The notes beneath the pieces were generated by a model. The model ran no database searches and was not told the DNA's origin. It was given only the letters and a program-made list of their open reading frames with translations. The translations under genes were made by a program, and so were the position numbers. Shown here piece after piece: positions 1-6,410 of a DNA stretch of 14,557 nucleotides (within the stretch, counting starts at the first letter, position 1; every line of letters begins with the position of its first letter). This DNA is from JALHNF01 sp039809305 (GTDB taxonomy: Bacteria > Patescibacteriota > Minisyncoccia > Phycocordibacterales > UBA5272): positions 1-14,557 of the forward strand of contig JBDHUT010000016.1 of assembly GCA_039809305.1 (NCBI GenBank), written 5' to 3'.

Positions 1-141
1 CCCGATCCAGCGAAGTCGCAATGTTCGATGAGCTTCGTTCTCGAACACATACGTCATGTTCGAGCTGTCATCAATCGCAGCTTCTTTGTTGCCGAACCAC
101 ACCCCACTGGGCGTGATTTTAATTCTTGTTTTTGTCCCCAC
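1..141 (-). CDS. Partial hypothetical protein, N-terminal part only
   Basis: This reading frame is open from a GTG start to the left edge of the window, giving about 47 residues of an unfinished protein. It starts VGTKTRIKITPSGVWFG and ends at the edge in LRLRWIG. I do not recognise it. The start is supported by a strong Shine-Dalgarno AAGGAG (149-154 on the complement), 7 nt before the GTG at 141-139; a second GTG at 144-142 is only 4 nt away and less likely. The gene diverges from the hypothetical gene at 323. Its ribosome binding site resembles that of the 1048 gene (AAGGAGATACG against AAGGAGATAGG), so the three leftmost genes share one style of start. No signal peptide or membrane segment is visible in the part present. 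Confidence 0.6.
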   Translation of the reverse strand, partial: MGTKTRIKITPSGVWFGNKEAAIDDSSNMTYVFENEAHRTLRLRWIG

Positions 142-173
142 CACGTATCTCCTTGAGACTGTGAACTAAAACA

Positions 174-228
174 CAGCCGCTCATCGGCTGCCATATAATA
201 TAGTGACATGTTTATTGCATCAGGTCAA
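174..228 (-). promoter_or_regulatory. Possible promoter and leader hairpin of the minus-strand gene
   Basis: On the minus strand a TTGACC box (228-223) precedes an AT-rich TATATT-like stretch (about 202-197). The spacing (about 20 nt) is longer than ideal, so the promoter is tentative. Just downstream, CAGCCG (174-179) and CGGCTG (185-190) form a 6-bp GC-rich hairpin with a 5-nt loop in the presumed 5' leader of the partial gene. Confidence 0.3.
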
Positions 229-258
229 GAAAATAATTAAGTATGGTTAATTGTACTT

Positions 259-287
259 TTGACAAATATCTTAAACTCAAATATAAA
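259..287 (+). promoter_or_regulatory. Sigma70-type promoter of the 323 gene
   Basis: A perfect -35 TTGACA (259-264), a 17-nt spacer and a -10 TATAAA (282-287) predict transcription start near 294 and a leader of about 29 nt. The same boxes and spacing occur again before the paralogous gene at 1048. Confidence 0.8.
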
Positions 288-322
288 TAACAGCAGTCAC
301 GGTTTTGTAGGAGTTATGTAAA

Positions 323-919
323 ATGAGTGCACGATTAGGGAGGTTGATGTCTATAGGTAATCAAGCAAAGAAAGTCGGGAAGAAGCGAGATTACATACTC
401 ACCAACGCCATCTTTGCCGCGCTCCTGGATTATTTTTTTGACTGGAGCTTTGATTCGGAAGAAGATGGTGGTAAGTGGCGTGGGAATCTTTTCTTGGCGT
501 CAAACGATCCCAAGGGGAGTAAGTCTGACATCGATGGTGCATATCATGATCTCTTGATTCTTGTCTTGGAAAGATGGGATTCGGGCCAAGAGAAGTATCT
601 CTACACAGATTGCATCACCATGCCAGCAAGGCTGCTCGACCCGGTGATGCTTGTGCATACGCTCAAACGAGCAGGAGTTGTTGACCATGGAAAATACACT
701 GCGGTGGAAGTGTCGCAACAAAAAACACTTTCGCAGCTCTGGCACGAATTTTTCGTTGAAATGGGTTTTATGGATAGAAACCCGAGAGAAAGATTCACCA
801 TGGATGAGTTCAAAGAGCAGATGGAAGATGTTTTGCAGGTGGACGCAAAAGAACTCGTCTTGCAAGAGGCGGAAAAGTTTTTTGCCCTCGAACTTGGGTC
901 AGAGCAAGCAGTTGCTTAG
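323..919 (+). CDS. Hypothetical protein, paralog A of a tandem pair
   Basis: I do not recognise this 198-residue protein; no known domain is evident. It is predicted soluble, with no signal peptide or clear membrane segment. It is clearly paralogous to the next gene: both share an IGN motif near the N-terminus, an aromatic/acidic block ending in Gly-Gly-x-Trp (about residues 29-52), an identical DCITMPAR octapeptide (96-103) and an LWxEFF motif (139-144). The start is chosen from a TAGGAG Shine-Dalgarno 9 nt upstream of the ATG, and the paralog aligns from the same point. It has its own promoter and terminator, so it is monocistronic. Its codons look richer in G/C at third positions than those of ftsH or the 10837 gene. 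Function is unknown; the conserved Cys-containing octapeptide is the obvious candidate functional site. Confidence 0.75.
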   Translation: MSARLGRLMSIGNQAKKVGKKRDYILTNAIFAALLDYFFDWSFDSEEDGGKWRGNLFLASNDPKGSKSDIDGAYHDLLILVLERWDSGQEKYLYTDCITMPARLLDPVMLVHTLKRAGVVDHGKYTAVEVSQQKTLSQLWHEFFVEMGFMDRNPRERFTMDEFKEQMEDVLQVDAKELVLQEAEKFFALELGSEQAVA

Positions 920-940
920 ACCTGAGTGTTTGAAATTCAA

Positions 941-979
941 GGACTCCGTGCGCAAGGTGCGCCCGGAGTTCTTTTTTTT
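941..979 (+). terminator. Rho-independent terminator of the 323 gene
   Basis: A GC-rich stem (941-953 with 959-971, one mismatch and one G-U pair) has a 5-nt loop and is followed by eight T (972-979). The last T residues are also the first bases of the -35 box of the next promoter. Confidence 0.85.
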
Positions 980-1006
980 GACAAAAATTTGTAACTGAAC
1001 TATAAA
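978..1006 (+). promoter_or_regulatory. Sigma70-type promoter of the 1048 gene
   Basis: TTGACA (978-983), a 17-nt spacer and TATAAA (1001-1006) match the promoter of the 323 gene in both boxes and spacing, and share flanking bases (TTGACAAA and TATAAATA). Predicted start is near 1013, giving a leader of about 35 nt. Confidence 0.8.
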
Positions 1007-1047
1007 TACTTTGCGATCCAAAATGTTCACTAAAGGAGATAGGTACC

Positions 1048-1614
1048 ATGAGTTTCTACAAAGAAATGAGAATTGGCAACTATGCCAGGATTTTGACCGA
1101 AGAAGAGAACGGTTTCTCGCTCGCGGACATGATCTTCGCTTACATCCTCTGGTTTTATTTTGACCATCATCTCGATGAAGGAGAAGCTGGTGGAGGATGG
1201 TTTGGAGAGTTGTTTGTTGAGACGGACGACTCACAGCCCGTTTCTGCCGAGACTCTTCAGGATAAGGTGGTGGTCCTTGTGTTGTTCAGGCGGAACAAGA
1301 AGGGACAAGACAAGATCGCCGACTGCATCACTATGCCAGCTCGATTTCTGAACTCCAAATCCTTATCTCTGGTGCTCGGTGATGCGCAGTCAATTGATGA
1401 GGGAGTTTTTGTCCCTACATTTGTACTCGAAGATGGTCGGACTGTAGCGGGCCTGTGGCAAGAATTCTTCTCCATCACGAACGACTATTTTGTGGATCCG
1501 GAAGATCCCAAACTCGTCGCATTCGAAGAAATCTTAGCTGGCATTCTTGATCCAGGAGTGATCCCTGGTATCATGGAGGAGCTGCGAAAAAACCTCGTTA
1601 ACTTCAAGTGGTGA
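1048..1614 (+). CDS. Hypothetical protein, paralog B of a tandem pair
   Basis: This 188-residue protein is the second member of the tandem pair and is not recognised. It shares with paralog A the N-terminal IGN motif, the aromatic/acidic block ending in GGGW (about 48-51), the identical DCITMPAR octapeptide (92-99) and LWQEFF (136-141). The C-terminal 50 residues diverge. The start is well supported by AAGGAG (1033-1038), 9 nt before the ATG. No signal peptide is seen; the hydrophobic run around residues 26-38 is interrupted by charged and aromatic residues and is probably part of a soluble fold. The gene has its own promoter and terminator. Codon choice again looks more G/C-rich at third positions than in genes right of 2000. 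Confidence 0.75.
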   Translation: MSFYKEMRIGNYARILTEEENGFSLADMIFAYILWFYFDHHLDEGEAGGGWFGELFVETDDSQPVSAETLQDKVVVLVLFRRNKKGQDKIADCITMPARFLNSKSLSLVLGDAQSIDEGVFVPTFVLEDGRTVAGLWQEFFSITNDYFVDPEDPKLVAFEEILAGILDPGVIPGIMEELRKNLVNFKW

Positions 1615-1653
1615 TGTTTTACCACACAAAATAAAACGTCTTTGTTAAAACTG

Positions 1654-1695
1654 AAACTCTCATGTTGCTAGGGGCGCGTGAGGGTTTTTGTTTTT
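1654..1695 (+). terminator. Rho-independent terminator of the 1048 gene
   Basis: A 9-bp stem (AAACTCTCA at 1654-1662 with TGAGGGTTT at 1679-1687, one G-U pair) encloses a 16-nt loop and runs into TTTTTGTTTTT (1685-1695). Confidence 0.7.
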
Positions 1696-1713
1696 GGAAT
1701 ATGGAATCGGTCA

Positions 1714-1766
1714 CTCCACCAAATATAAAAAGCTCTCACAATGAAAGCTTTTTATATTTGGTGGAG
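1714..1766. repeat. 21-bp perfect inverted repeat overlapping the tmRNA 3' end
   Basis: Positions 1714-1734 and 1746-1766 are perfect reverse complements around an 11-nt loop. On the minus strand the first arm begins with CTCCACCA, the last eight bases of the tmRNA including its CCA tail. The precursor can therefore fold into a hairpin that captures the tmRNA acceptor end. It may act as a terminator or as a processing signal. There is no T-run after the second arm; the arm itself is T-rich. Confidence 0.8.
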
Positions 1767-2188
1767 ATGGGGGGAATCGAACCCCCGTGTATGGAGATCT
1801 AGGATGTGTACATCTACAGTGCGTAGCGACATTCTTGTCTTCTCGAGGGAAGACTAACAACAAAGTGTGGTGAATGGCGCAAGAATCACTTTGTCGGTCA
1901 CTGCTTGTTTAAATCTAAAAGCGCAGTGAGTTTTTTAGATCGAGTGTACGAAGTATAATCGTTACTTTTTTACGATTCACGTGCGTAAAGAAGAACGCTT
2001 GGCAGGTGTCTGCTTGGCAGAGCCTTACGCAAGAGCGAATGCAGGTGCTTTCATGCTAGGCATGTAAGGTGACCGCATTGCTGTGTTGCCTTTGGCAGCA
2101 CTACTTTTTTGTATATTGAGTACGAGGAAATATACTTCTCGGCACTGCATACACACAAGATAAACCATATCGAAGCCAAGTCATCCCC
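1759..2188 (-). ncRNA. ssrA: Transfer-messenger RNA (tmRNA)
   Basis: tmRNA rescues stalled ribosomes together with SmpB and adds a degradation tag. The minus strand begins GGGGATGACTTGGCTTCGAT at 2188 and ends with a T-arm (GGGGG TTCGATT CCCCC), CATCTCC, discriminator A and an encoded CCA (1761-1759). The 5' GGGGATG pairs with the 3' CATCTCC over 7 bp with one G-U pair. The tag frame most likely starts at GCT (2099) after AAAGTAGT and stops at TAA (2027-2025). It gives 24 residues beginning AAKGNT and ending APAFALA, which fits the hydrophobic Ala-rich ends of tmRNA tags. The resume codon is inferred; an alternative frame starts CTG and ends at TGA. At 430 nt it is longer than the E. coli RNA (363 nt). 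It lies 2 nt after smpB with no visible promoter of its own, so co-transcription with smpB and RNase P release of the 5' end are likely. Confidence 0.93.
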
Positions 2189-2190
2189 AA

Positions 2191-2643
2191 TTATTCATCA
2201 AAACCGAGATGGGCAACACGACGCATACGAAGCTTATCTTCTTTTGTACGCAAGTCTTGTCGCTTGTCGGCCTTTTGTTTTGGTCTGCAAAGAGCAAGTT
2301 CCGCCTTGATGCGGTTATTTGAACTGTAGAATGAAAGCACTACGAGTGTCAACTGGGTCTGGCCGATTTTTCCAACAAGACGTGTGATTTCTGTTTTATT
2401 AAGTAGAAGTTTTCGTGTGCGATATGGGTCGTAGTTCGTAGGAGTGTTTGCTTGCTGGTAGGGAGGGATAAAAGCACCGACGAGATATACTTCACCGCCA
2501 CGAATGATTGCCCGCGCGGCTTCAAGTGATCCTTGCCCACTTTTTACCGACTTAACTTCATATCCAAAAAGCTTAACCCCTGCTTCAATGGTTTCTTCAA
2601 TAAAATATTGAATATGTGCTTTTTTATTTGAAATCAGAGCCAT
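2191..2643 (-). CDS. smpB: SsrA-binding protein SmpB
   Basis: SmpB binds the tRNA-like part of tmRNA and delivers it to stalled ribosomes. The 150-residue product has the family hallmarks: NKKAHIQYFIEETIEAG near the N-terminus, GYEVKSVKSGQGSL, a YDPYRTRKLLL block, and a basic C-terminal tail (KADKRQDLRTKEDKLRMRR) of the kind that enters the mRNA channel. I chose the ATG at 2643 because it gives the usual family length and starts right before the conserved core; the frame is open to an ATG at 2697, which would add 18 atypical residues. No Shine-Dalgarno precedes either start. An extended -10 box lies at 2686-2678. The stop codon is separated from the tmRNA 5' end by only two bases, so the two partners form one transcription unit. 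Confidence 0.93.
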   Translation of the reverse strand: MALISNKKAHIQYFIEETIEAGVKLFGYEVKSVKSGQGSLEAARAIIRGGEVYLVGAFIPPYQQANTPTNYDPYRTRKLLLNKTEITRLVGKIGQTQLTLVVLSFYSSNNRIKAELALCRPKQKADKRQDLRTKEDKLRMRRVAHLGFDE

Positions 2644-2673
2644 ATTGCGACCGATGCATAAACGCACCTTTTC

Positions 2674-2686
2674 TGCTATTCTAGCA
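2674..2686. promoter_or_regulatory. Overlapping divergent extended -10 boxes for smpB and ftsH
   Basis: On the plus strand TGC-TATTCT (2674-2682) is an extended -10 box with start near 2689, 7 nt before the ftsH ATG at 2696. On the minus strand TGC-TAGAAT (2686-2678) is an extended -10 box with start near 2671, about 28 nt before the smpB ATG. The boxes overlap, so RNA polymerase could probably serve only one direction at a time. No good -35 box is seen on either side. Confidence 0.5.
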
Positions 2687-2695
2687 CTATTATTC

Positions 2696-4633
2696 ATGAA
2701 AAATACTCAAAAAGATAAAAGAATGCCAAACTTGCCACAAATGCCTGGGATGCCAAAAGGTGCTGGAAAACAGAGATCGTTTTTTAGTACGATACTTTGG
2801 ATTCTTCTTGGTTTTGTAGTGATTATTGAGCTTTATAATTTTGCGAGCAATCGTTCAAAGGGTGGAGTAGAAGAAATTACACTTTCACAACTTGCAAGTT
2901 CTACTATCGCCGGAATGGTTCAGTCTATTGTTGTTGAAGAAGGGGATCTAACAGTTACTCGTATTTCAGGAACTTCAACAATTGAGAATACTGCAAAAAA
3001 AGAAAAAGATGCCTCACTTACAGATACGCTGATAAATTACGGTGTGACAAGTGAACAGCTTTCAAAAGTAAATATCACCATCAAAGAACCATCAGGAGTT
3101 TGGGGATTTTTAGGTGGCGCATTTAATATTTTCTTGATTGCAATATTACCTCTTATTATCATCATGTGGTTTTTGTCTCGCCAGGTAAAAGGAGCAGGTA
3201 TGCAAGCGTTTACTTTTGGCCAAACAAAAGCACGTATTATTGAGCCAACTGATGACAATCAACGTGTTGTGTTTGCAGACATTGCAGGCAACAAAGAAGC
3301 GAAGCAAGAATTACAGGAAGTGGTTGATTTTCTTAAAAATCCAAAAAAGTTTTTAGATATCGGTGCTAAGATTCCTAAAGGTGTGATGTTAACGGGTGCG
3401 CCAGGTACAGGAAAGACACTCATGGCTCGTGCTGTAGCAGGTGAAGCGCTTGTGCCATTTTTCCATCTTTCCGGTTCAGAGTTTGTTGAAATGTTTGTCG
3501 GAGTGGGTGCAAGTCGTGTGCGTGATTTGTTTGCGCTTGCAAAAGAAAAGTCCCCGGCGATTATTTTCATTGATGAAATCGATGCGGTAGGCCGTGTGCG
3601 TGGAACAGGTGTTGGTGGCGGTAACGACGAACGTGAACAAACATTAAATCAAATTTTGGTGGAAATGGATGGTTTTGAACCATCAGAAAAAGTTATTGTC
3701 ATGGCGGCCACAAATAGACCAGATGTACTTGACCCAGCACTTTTGCGTCCAGGACGATTTGACAGACGAGTAACTATTGATTTACCTGATCGAGCTGATC
3801 GTCTTGCGATTTTACAAGTTCATGCACGTAAAAAACCATTTGCAGAAGATGTGAATTTGAATGTCATTGCAGAGCGAACGCCAGGATTTTCTGGGGCTGA
3901 TCTTGCCTCACTTATGAATGAAGCGGCAATTCTGGCCGCGCGAGAAAATAGAAAAACAATTGGGCAGTTTGACGTGGTTCGATCCATTGAAAAAGTAATG
4001 CTTGGTCCAGAACGAAAGAGCCATGTACTTTCTGTAGAAGAAAAAAAGAAAACTGCATACCACGAAGCAGGACACGCACTTCTTGCGTCTGTTTTGGAAT
4101 ATGCAGATCCTGTGCACAAGGTCTCAATTATTGCCCGTGGTTCTGCAGGAGGATATACACTCAAACTTCCTATAGAAGAGAAACGACTTCCAACGAAGAA
4201 AGAATTTTTGGATGACATTGTTGTTGCGCTTGGTGGTTATGTGGCAGAAGAAATGGTATACGGAGATATTTCTACAGGGCCATCGAATGATCTTCAGGTT
4301 TCTACGGCTCTTGCTCGAGATATGGTCACTAAGTATGGTATGTCTGATAAATTTGGCCCTATTGCGCTTGAAGGTGCTGGTGGCAGGTCTGTATATGGTA
4401 AAGGTATAAACGATAAAGAATATTCAGATAAAGTGGGAAGTGAAATAGACTCTGAAGTAGCTAGAATTATGAATGAGGCACGTGCGCGTGCTGTTGAAGA
4501 AATGACTAAACACAGAAATCTTCTTGAGGACATTACAAAAACTCTTATTGAAAAAGAAACATTGGAGCAGGAAGAATTTAATGTGATTCTTGTACGTCAC
4601 GGCATTACTCCAAAAAAGAAGGAGGAAATCTAA
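2696..4633 (+). CDS. ftsH: ATP-dependent zinc metalloprotease FtsH
   Basis: FtsH is the hexameric membrane AAA+ protease that degrades misfolded and regulatory proteins, including tmRNA-tagged ones. From the chosen ATG the protein has 645 residues. It shows TM1 about 31-49, a periplasmic domain, TM2 about 144-161, Walker A GAPGTGKT (234-241), Walker B with D293-E294, the second region of homology with the arginine-finger context (NRPDVLDPALLRPGRFDRR), the zinc motif HEAGH (456-460) and the third zinc ligand D532 in STGPSNDL. Alternative starts are an upstream ATG at 2654, a TTG at 2645, or ATG at 2723; 2696 fits the -10 box at 2677-2682. No Shine-Dalgarno is visible. The second Walker A residue is Ala instead of the usual Pro, which should be neutral. 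The TerC-like gene follows after 8 nt. Confidence 0.96.
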   Translation: MKNTQKDKRMPNLPQMPGMPKGAGKQRSFFSTILWILLGFVVIIELYNFASNRSKGGVEEITLSQLASSTIAGMVQSIVVEEGDLTVTRISGTSTIENTAKKEKDASLTDTLINYGVTSEQLSKVNITIKEPSGVWGFLGGAFNIFLIAILPLIIIMWFLSRQVKGAGMQAFTFGQTKARIIEPTDDNQRVVFADIAGNKEAKQELQEVVDFLKNPKKFLDIGAKIPKGVMLTGAPGTGKTLMARAVAGEALVPFFHLSGSEFVEMFVGVGASRVRDLFALAKEKSPAIIFIDEIDAVGRVRGTGVGGGNDEREQTLNQILVEMDGFEPSEKVIVMAATNRPDVLDPALLRPGRFDRRVTIDLPDRADRLAILQVHARKKPFAEDVNLNVIAERTPGFSGADLASLMNEAAILAARENRKTIGQFDVVRSIEKVMLGPERKSHVLSVEEKKKTAYHEAGHALLASVLEYADPVHKVSIIARGSAGGYTLKLPIEEKRLPTKKEFLDDIVVALGGYVAEEMVYGDISTGPSNDLQVSTALARDMVTKYGMSDKFGPIALEGAGGRSVYGKGINDKEYSDKVGSEIDSEVARIMNEARARAVEEMTKHRNLLEDITKTLIEKETLEQEEFNVILVRHGITPKKKEEI

Positions 4634-4641
4634 AAATAAAT

Positions 4642-5646
4642 ATGCTCACACATTTTCGGGGATCGATTATTATCACTGTCCTTGGCCTCTTTTTTGCATT
4701 TTGGTTTGGCGGTACAGCGGCCCTTTTTGCAACCGCTATTCTTATTGTGCTTGAGGTATCACTTTCTTTTGATAACGCTGTTGTAAACGCCACCGTTCTT
4801 AAAAGAATGTCACCTACATGGCAACGACGATTTCTGACGTGGGGAATACTTATCGCTGTGTTTGGAGTGCGTTTTATTTTACCGATCATTATTGTTGCTG
4901 TTGCAAGTAAAACAGGACTGGGTACCGTCACACAACTCGCCTTATTTGAAAGTGAAAAATACGGACATTTACTAGAGAATGCCCATCCAAGCATTGCTGC
5001 TTTTGGAGGAATGTTTCTTCTTATGGTTTTCTTGAAGTATTTTTTTGATGATGCAAAAGAAATACATTGGATTGAAATAGTTGAGTCGTGGCTTACAAAA
5101 ATAGGTGGGTTGAAGTCTATCGAAATCGCACTTGCACTTGTTATTCTCGTACTCCTTTCTTTTGTTATTCCAGAAGCATTACAAGCACGAGTGCTTGTCA
5201 GCGGTATTTTCGGGGTAGTGCTCTATGTTTTTATGCATAGTATTTCTGAGTTCTTAGAATTACAAGAATCAAAAGCTGTTGGTGCATATGCCGGACTAGG
5301 ACTCTTTTTGTATCTTGAAATTCTCGACGTATCTTTTTCACTTGATGGAGTTATTGGGGCTTTTGCAATTACAAAAAATATCTTCATTATCATGCTCGGT
5401 CTTTCTATTGGAGCATATTTTGTACGTTCAATGACATTATATTTTGTTCAAAAAAATACACTCGAACAGTTCCGATATCTTGAGCACGGAGCGCATTACG
5501 CGGTCGGTATTCTTGGAATTCTCATGCTTACGAGTATCGCAGTGCATATTCCAGAAGTTCTCACCGCACTTTTAGGTGGAGCAGTTATTATTGCTTCAGG
5601 TATCAGTTCGATTATGTATACTCGGAGAAATTTTGTGGCTAAATAG
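4642..5646 (+). CDS. DUF475 / TerC-superfamily integral membrane protein
   Basis: This 334-residue, highly hydrophobic protein has about eight to nine membrane segments and the duplicated acidic motif of TerC-type transporters: E38 with SFDNAV (42-47) in the first half, and E226, D229 and SLDGVIGAFAIT (233 onward) in the second half. The sequence pattern LEVSLSFDNAVVNATVL with FLTWGILIAVFG matches my recollection of the DUF475 branch. TerC-superfamily proteins are linked to metal-ion export (notably manganese) and tellurite resistance, but substrate cannot be told here. It lies 8 nt after ftsH and is probably co-transcribed, which places a transporter next to the membrane protease. A GGAGG lies 16 nt upstream of the ATG but sits inside the ftsH 3' coding end and is too far to be a normal ribosome site. 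Its 3' end overlaps the convergent UMP kinase gene by 8 bp. Confidence 0.85.
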   Translation: MLTHFRGSIIITVLGLFFAFWFGGTAALFATAILIVLEVSLSFDNAVVNATVLKRMSPTWQRRFLTWGILIAVFGVRFILPIIIVAVASKTGLGTVTQLALFESEKYGHLLENAHPSIAAFGGMFLLMVFLKYFFDDAKEIHWIEIVESWLTKIGGLKSIEIALALVILVLLSFVIPEALQARVLVSGIFGVVLYVFMHSISEFLELQESKAVGAYAGLGLFLYLEILDVSFSLDGVIGAFAITKNIFIIMLGLSIGAYFVRSMTLYFVQKNTLEQFRYLEHGAHYAVGILGILMLTSIAVHIPEVLTALLGGAVIIASGISSIMYTRRNFVAK

Positions 5647-6337
5647 TGTTAGGGATGATTCGCGTCCCAGCAAAAGAATTTCCCTCTAAGTAGGATCTTA
5701 AGTTCTCTATATTGTTTCCGTTGAGTATAGCAACTTCCATATTTATTTTTTCGCATTCCCGTGCAGCAACAGGATCAAATGGGGAAGAGAGCCCTGGATC
5801 CCACTCCTCAGGAATAAGTTTTCTAAATTCTTTCCATTCTATTTTTTCTATTTTTGTAGCGTCTGGATTTTTTCTTGGATCATCGGTATAGACGTAATCA
5901 ATGTTTGAAAGATTGATTAGTTTTGAGATGCCAAGATTTTTTGCAATAAGGACTGCATCGTAATCAGTACTACATCCTGGACGCCATCCGGCACCAATAA
6001 GAACAGATTCTTTCCAATCAATGTCTTCGTGAGGGTTTGTGATTATACGTGGATTTGCAACGTGCACAAATACTGAGCGTAAAAGGTGACCGTTAAGGCG
6101 TGTTGTATGAATGCCTAGCCAGTCCATATCATCTTTGGTAAGTGGAGTTACTTCATTTCCTGCCGCTTGATATCTTCGAGCAGTTTTTCCTCCTCCTGCA
6201 ATCAAGACAAAACGAAATCCTCGACTAATATAGTCGAGGATTAAAGATTTGAATTGAGCAAGAAAATTGGTGTCGATTTCATTCGGAACAATCATTGATC
6301 CTCCGACTGAAATGATAATTGTTTTTTCTTGTGACAT
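5639..6337 (-). CDS. pyrH: UMP kinase, archaeal-like type
   Basis: The product phosphorylates UMP to UDP using ATP, a step of pyrimidine nucleotide synthesis. The 232-residue protein is an amino-acid kinase fold: the N-terminal ISVGGS (9-14), AGGGKTARRYQ (47-57) and GIHTTRLNG (75-83). These and the short length resemble the archaeal UMP kinase subfamily more than the common bacterial PyrH. The later DYDAVLIAKNLG and YVYTDDPRKNPDA blocks form the nucleotide-binding half. I chose the ATG at 6337 (MSQEKTIII), not the upstream in-frame ATG at 6382, because the kinase core begins there and a TATACT box ends 6 nt before it. The gene converges with and overlaps the TerC-like gene by 8 bp and diverges from the secreted-protein gene at 6411. 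Confidence 0.88.
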   Translation of the reverse strand: MSQEKTIIISVGGSMIVPNEIDTNFLAQFKSLILDYISRGFRFVLIAGGGKTARRYQAAGNEVTPLTKDDMDWLGIHTTRLNGHLLRSVFVHVANPRIITNPHEDIDWKESVLIGAGWRPGCSTDYDAVLIAKNLGISKLINLSNIDYVYTDDPRKNPDATKIEKIEWKEFRKLIPEEWDPGLSSPFDPVAARECEKINMEVAILNGNNIENLRSYLEGNSFAGTRIIPNTI

Positions 6338-6343
6338 GGTAAC

Positions 6344-6349
6344 AGTATA
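6344..6349 (-). promoter_or_regulatory. -10 box giving a leaderless pyrH transcript
   Basis: TATACT on the minus strand (6349-6344) leaves six bases before the ATG at 6337, so transcription should start at or next to the start codon. The -35 region (about 6372-6367, TAGCGT) is weak. Confidence 0.55.
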
Positions 6350-6394
6350 CAAAGAGAAGGGTACGCACGCTACAATGGTCAAATTTGCTTTTTA

Positions 6395-6403
6395 TGGTAT
6401 AGT
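6395..6403 (+). promoter_or_regulatory. Extended -10 box of the 6411 gene
   Basis: TGG-TATAGT (6395-6403) is an extended -10 box; seven bases separate it from the ATG at 6411, predicting a leaderless message. No convincing -35 box. Confidence 0.55.
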
Positions 6404-6410
6404 TGTTTGC

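Noticed and set aside
1759..2188. Two-piece (permuted) tmRNA
   Set aside because: The 5' GGGGATG was found directly after smpB and pairs with the 3' CATCTCC, so this is a standard one-piece tmRNA.
2109..2309. Short plus-strand open frame at 2109-2309
   Set aside because: It overlaps the 5' part of tmRNA and the 3' end of smpB on the other strand and has no start signals.
2644..2697. N-terminal extension of SmpB to the ATG at 2697
   Set aside because: It would add 18 residues unlike the family and would overlap the ftsH start; the usual length and conserved core begin at 2643.
3820..4218. Long minus-strand frames opposite ftsH
   Set aside because: They are shadows of the ftsH coding frame, with no start signals or recognisable protein.
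4619..4641. GGAGG upstream of the TerC-like gene as a Shine-Dalgarno
   Set aside because: It lies 16 nt before the ATG, too far for a normal site, and encodes the Lys/Glu-rich C-terminus of FtsH.
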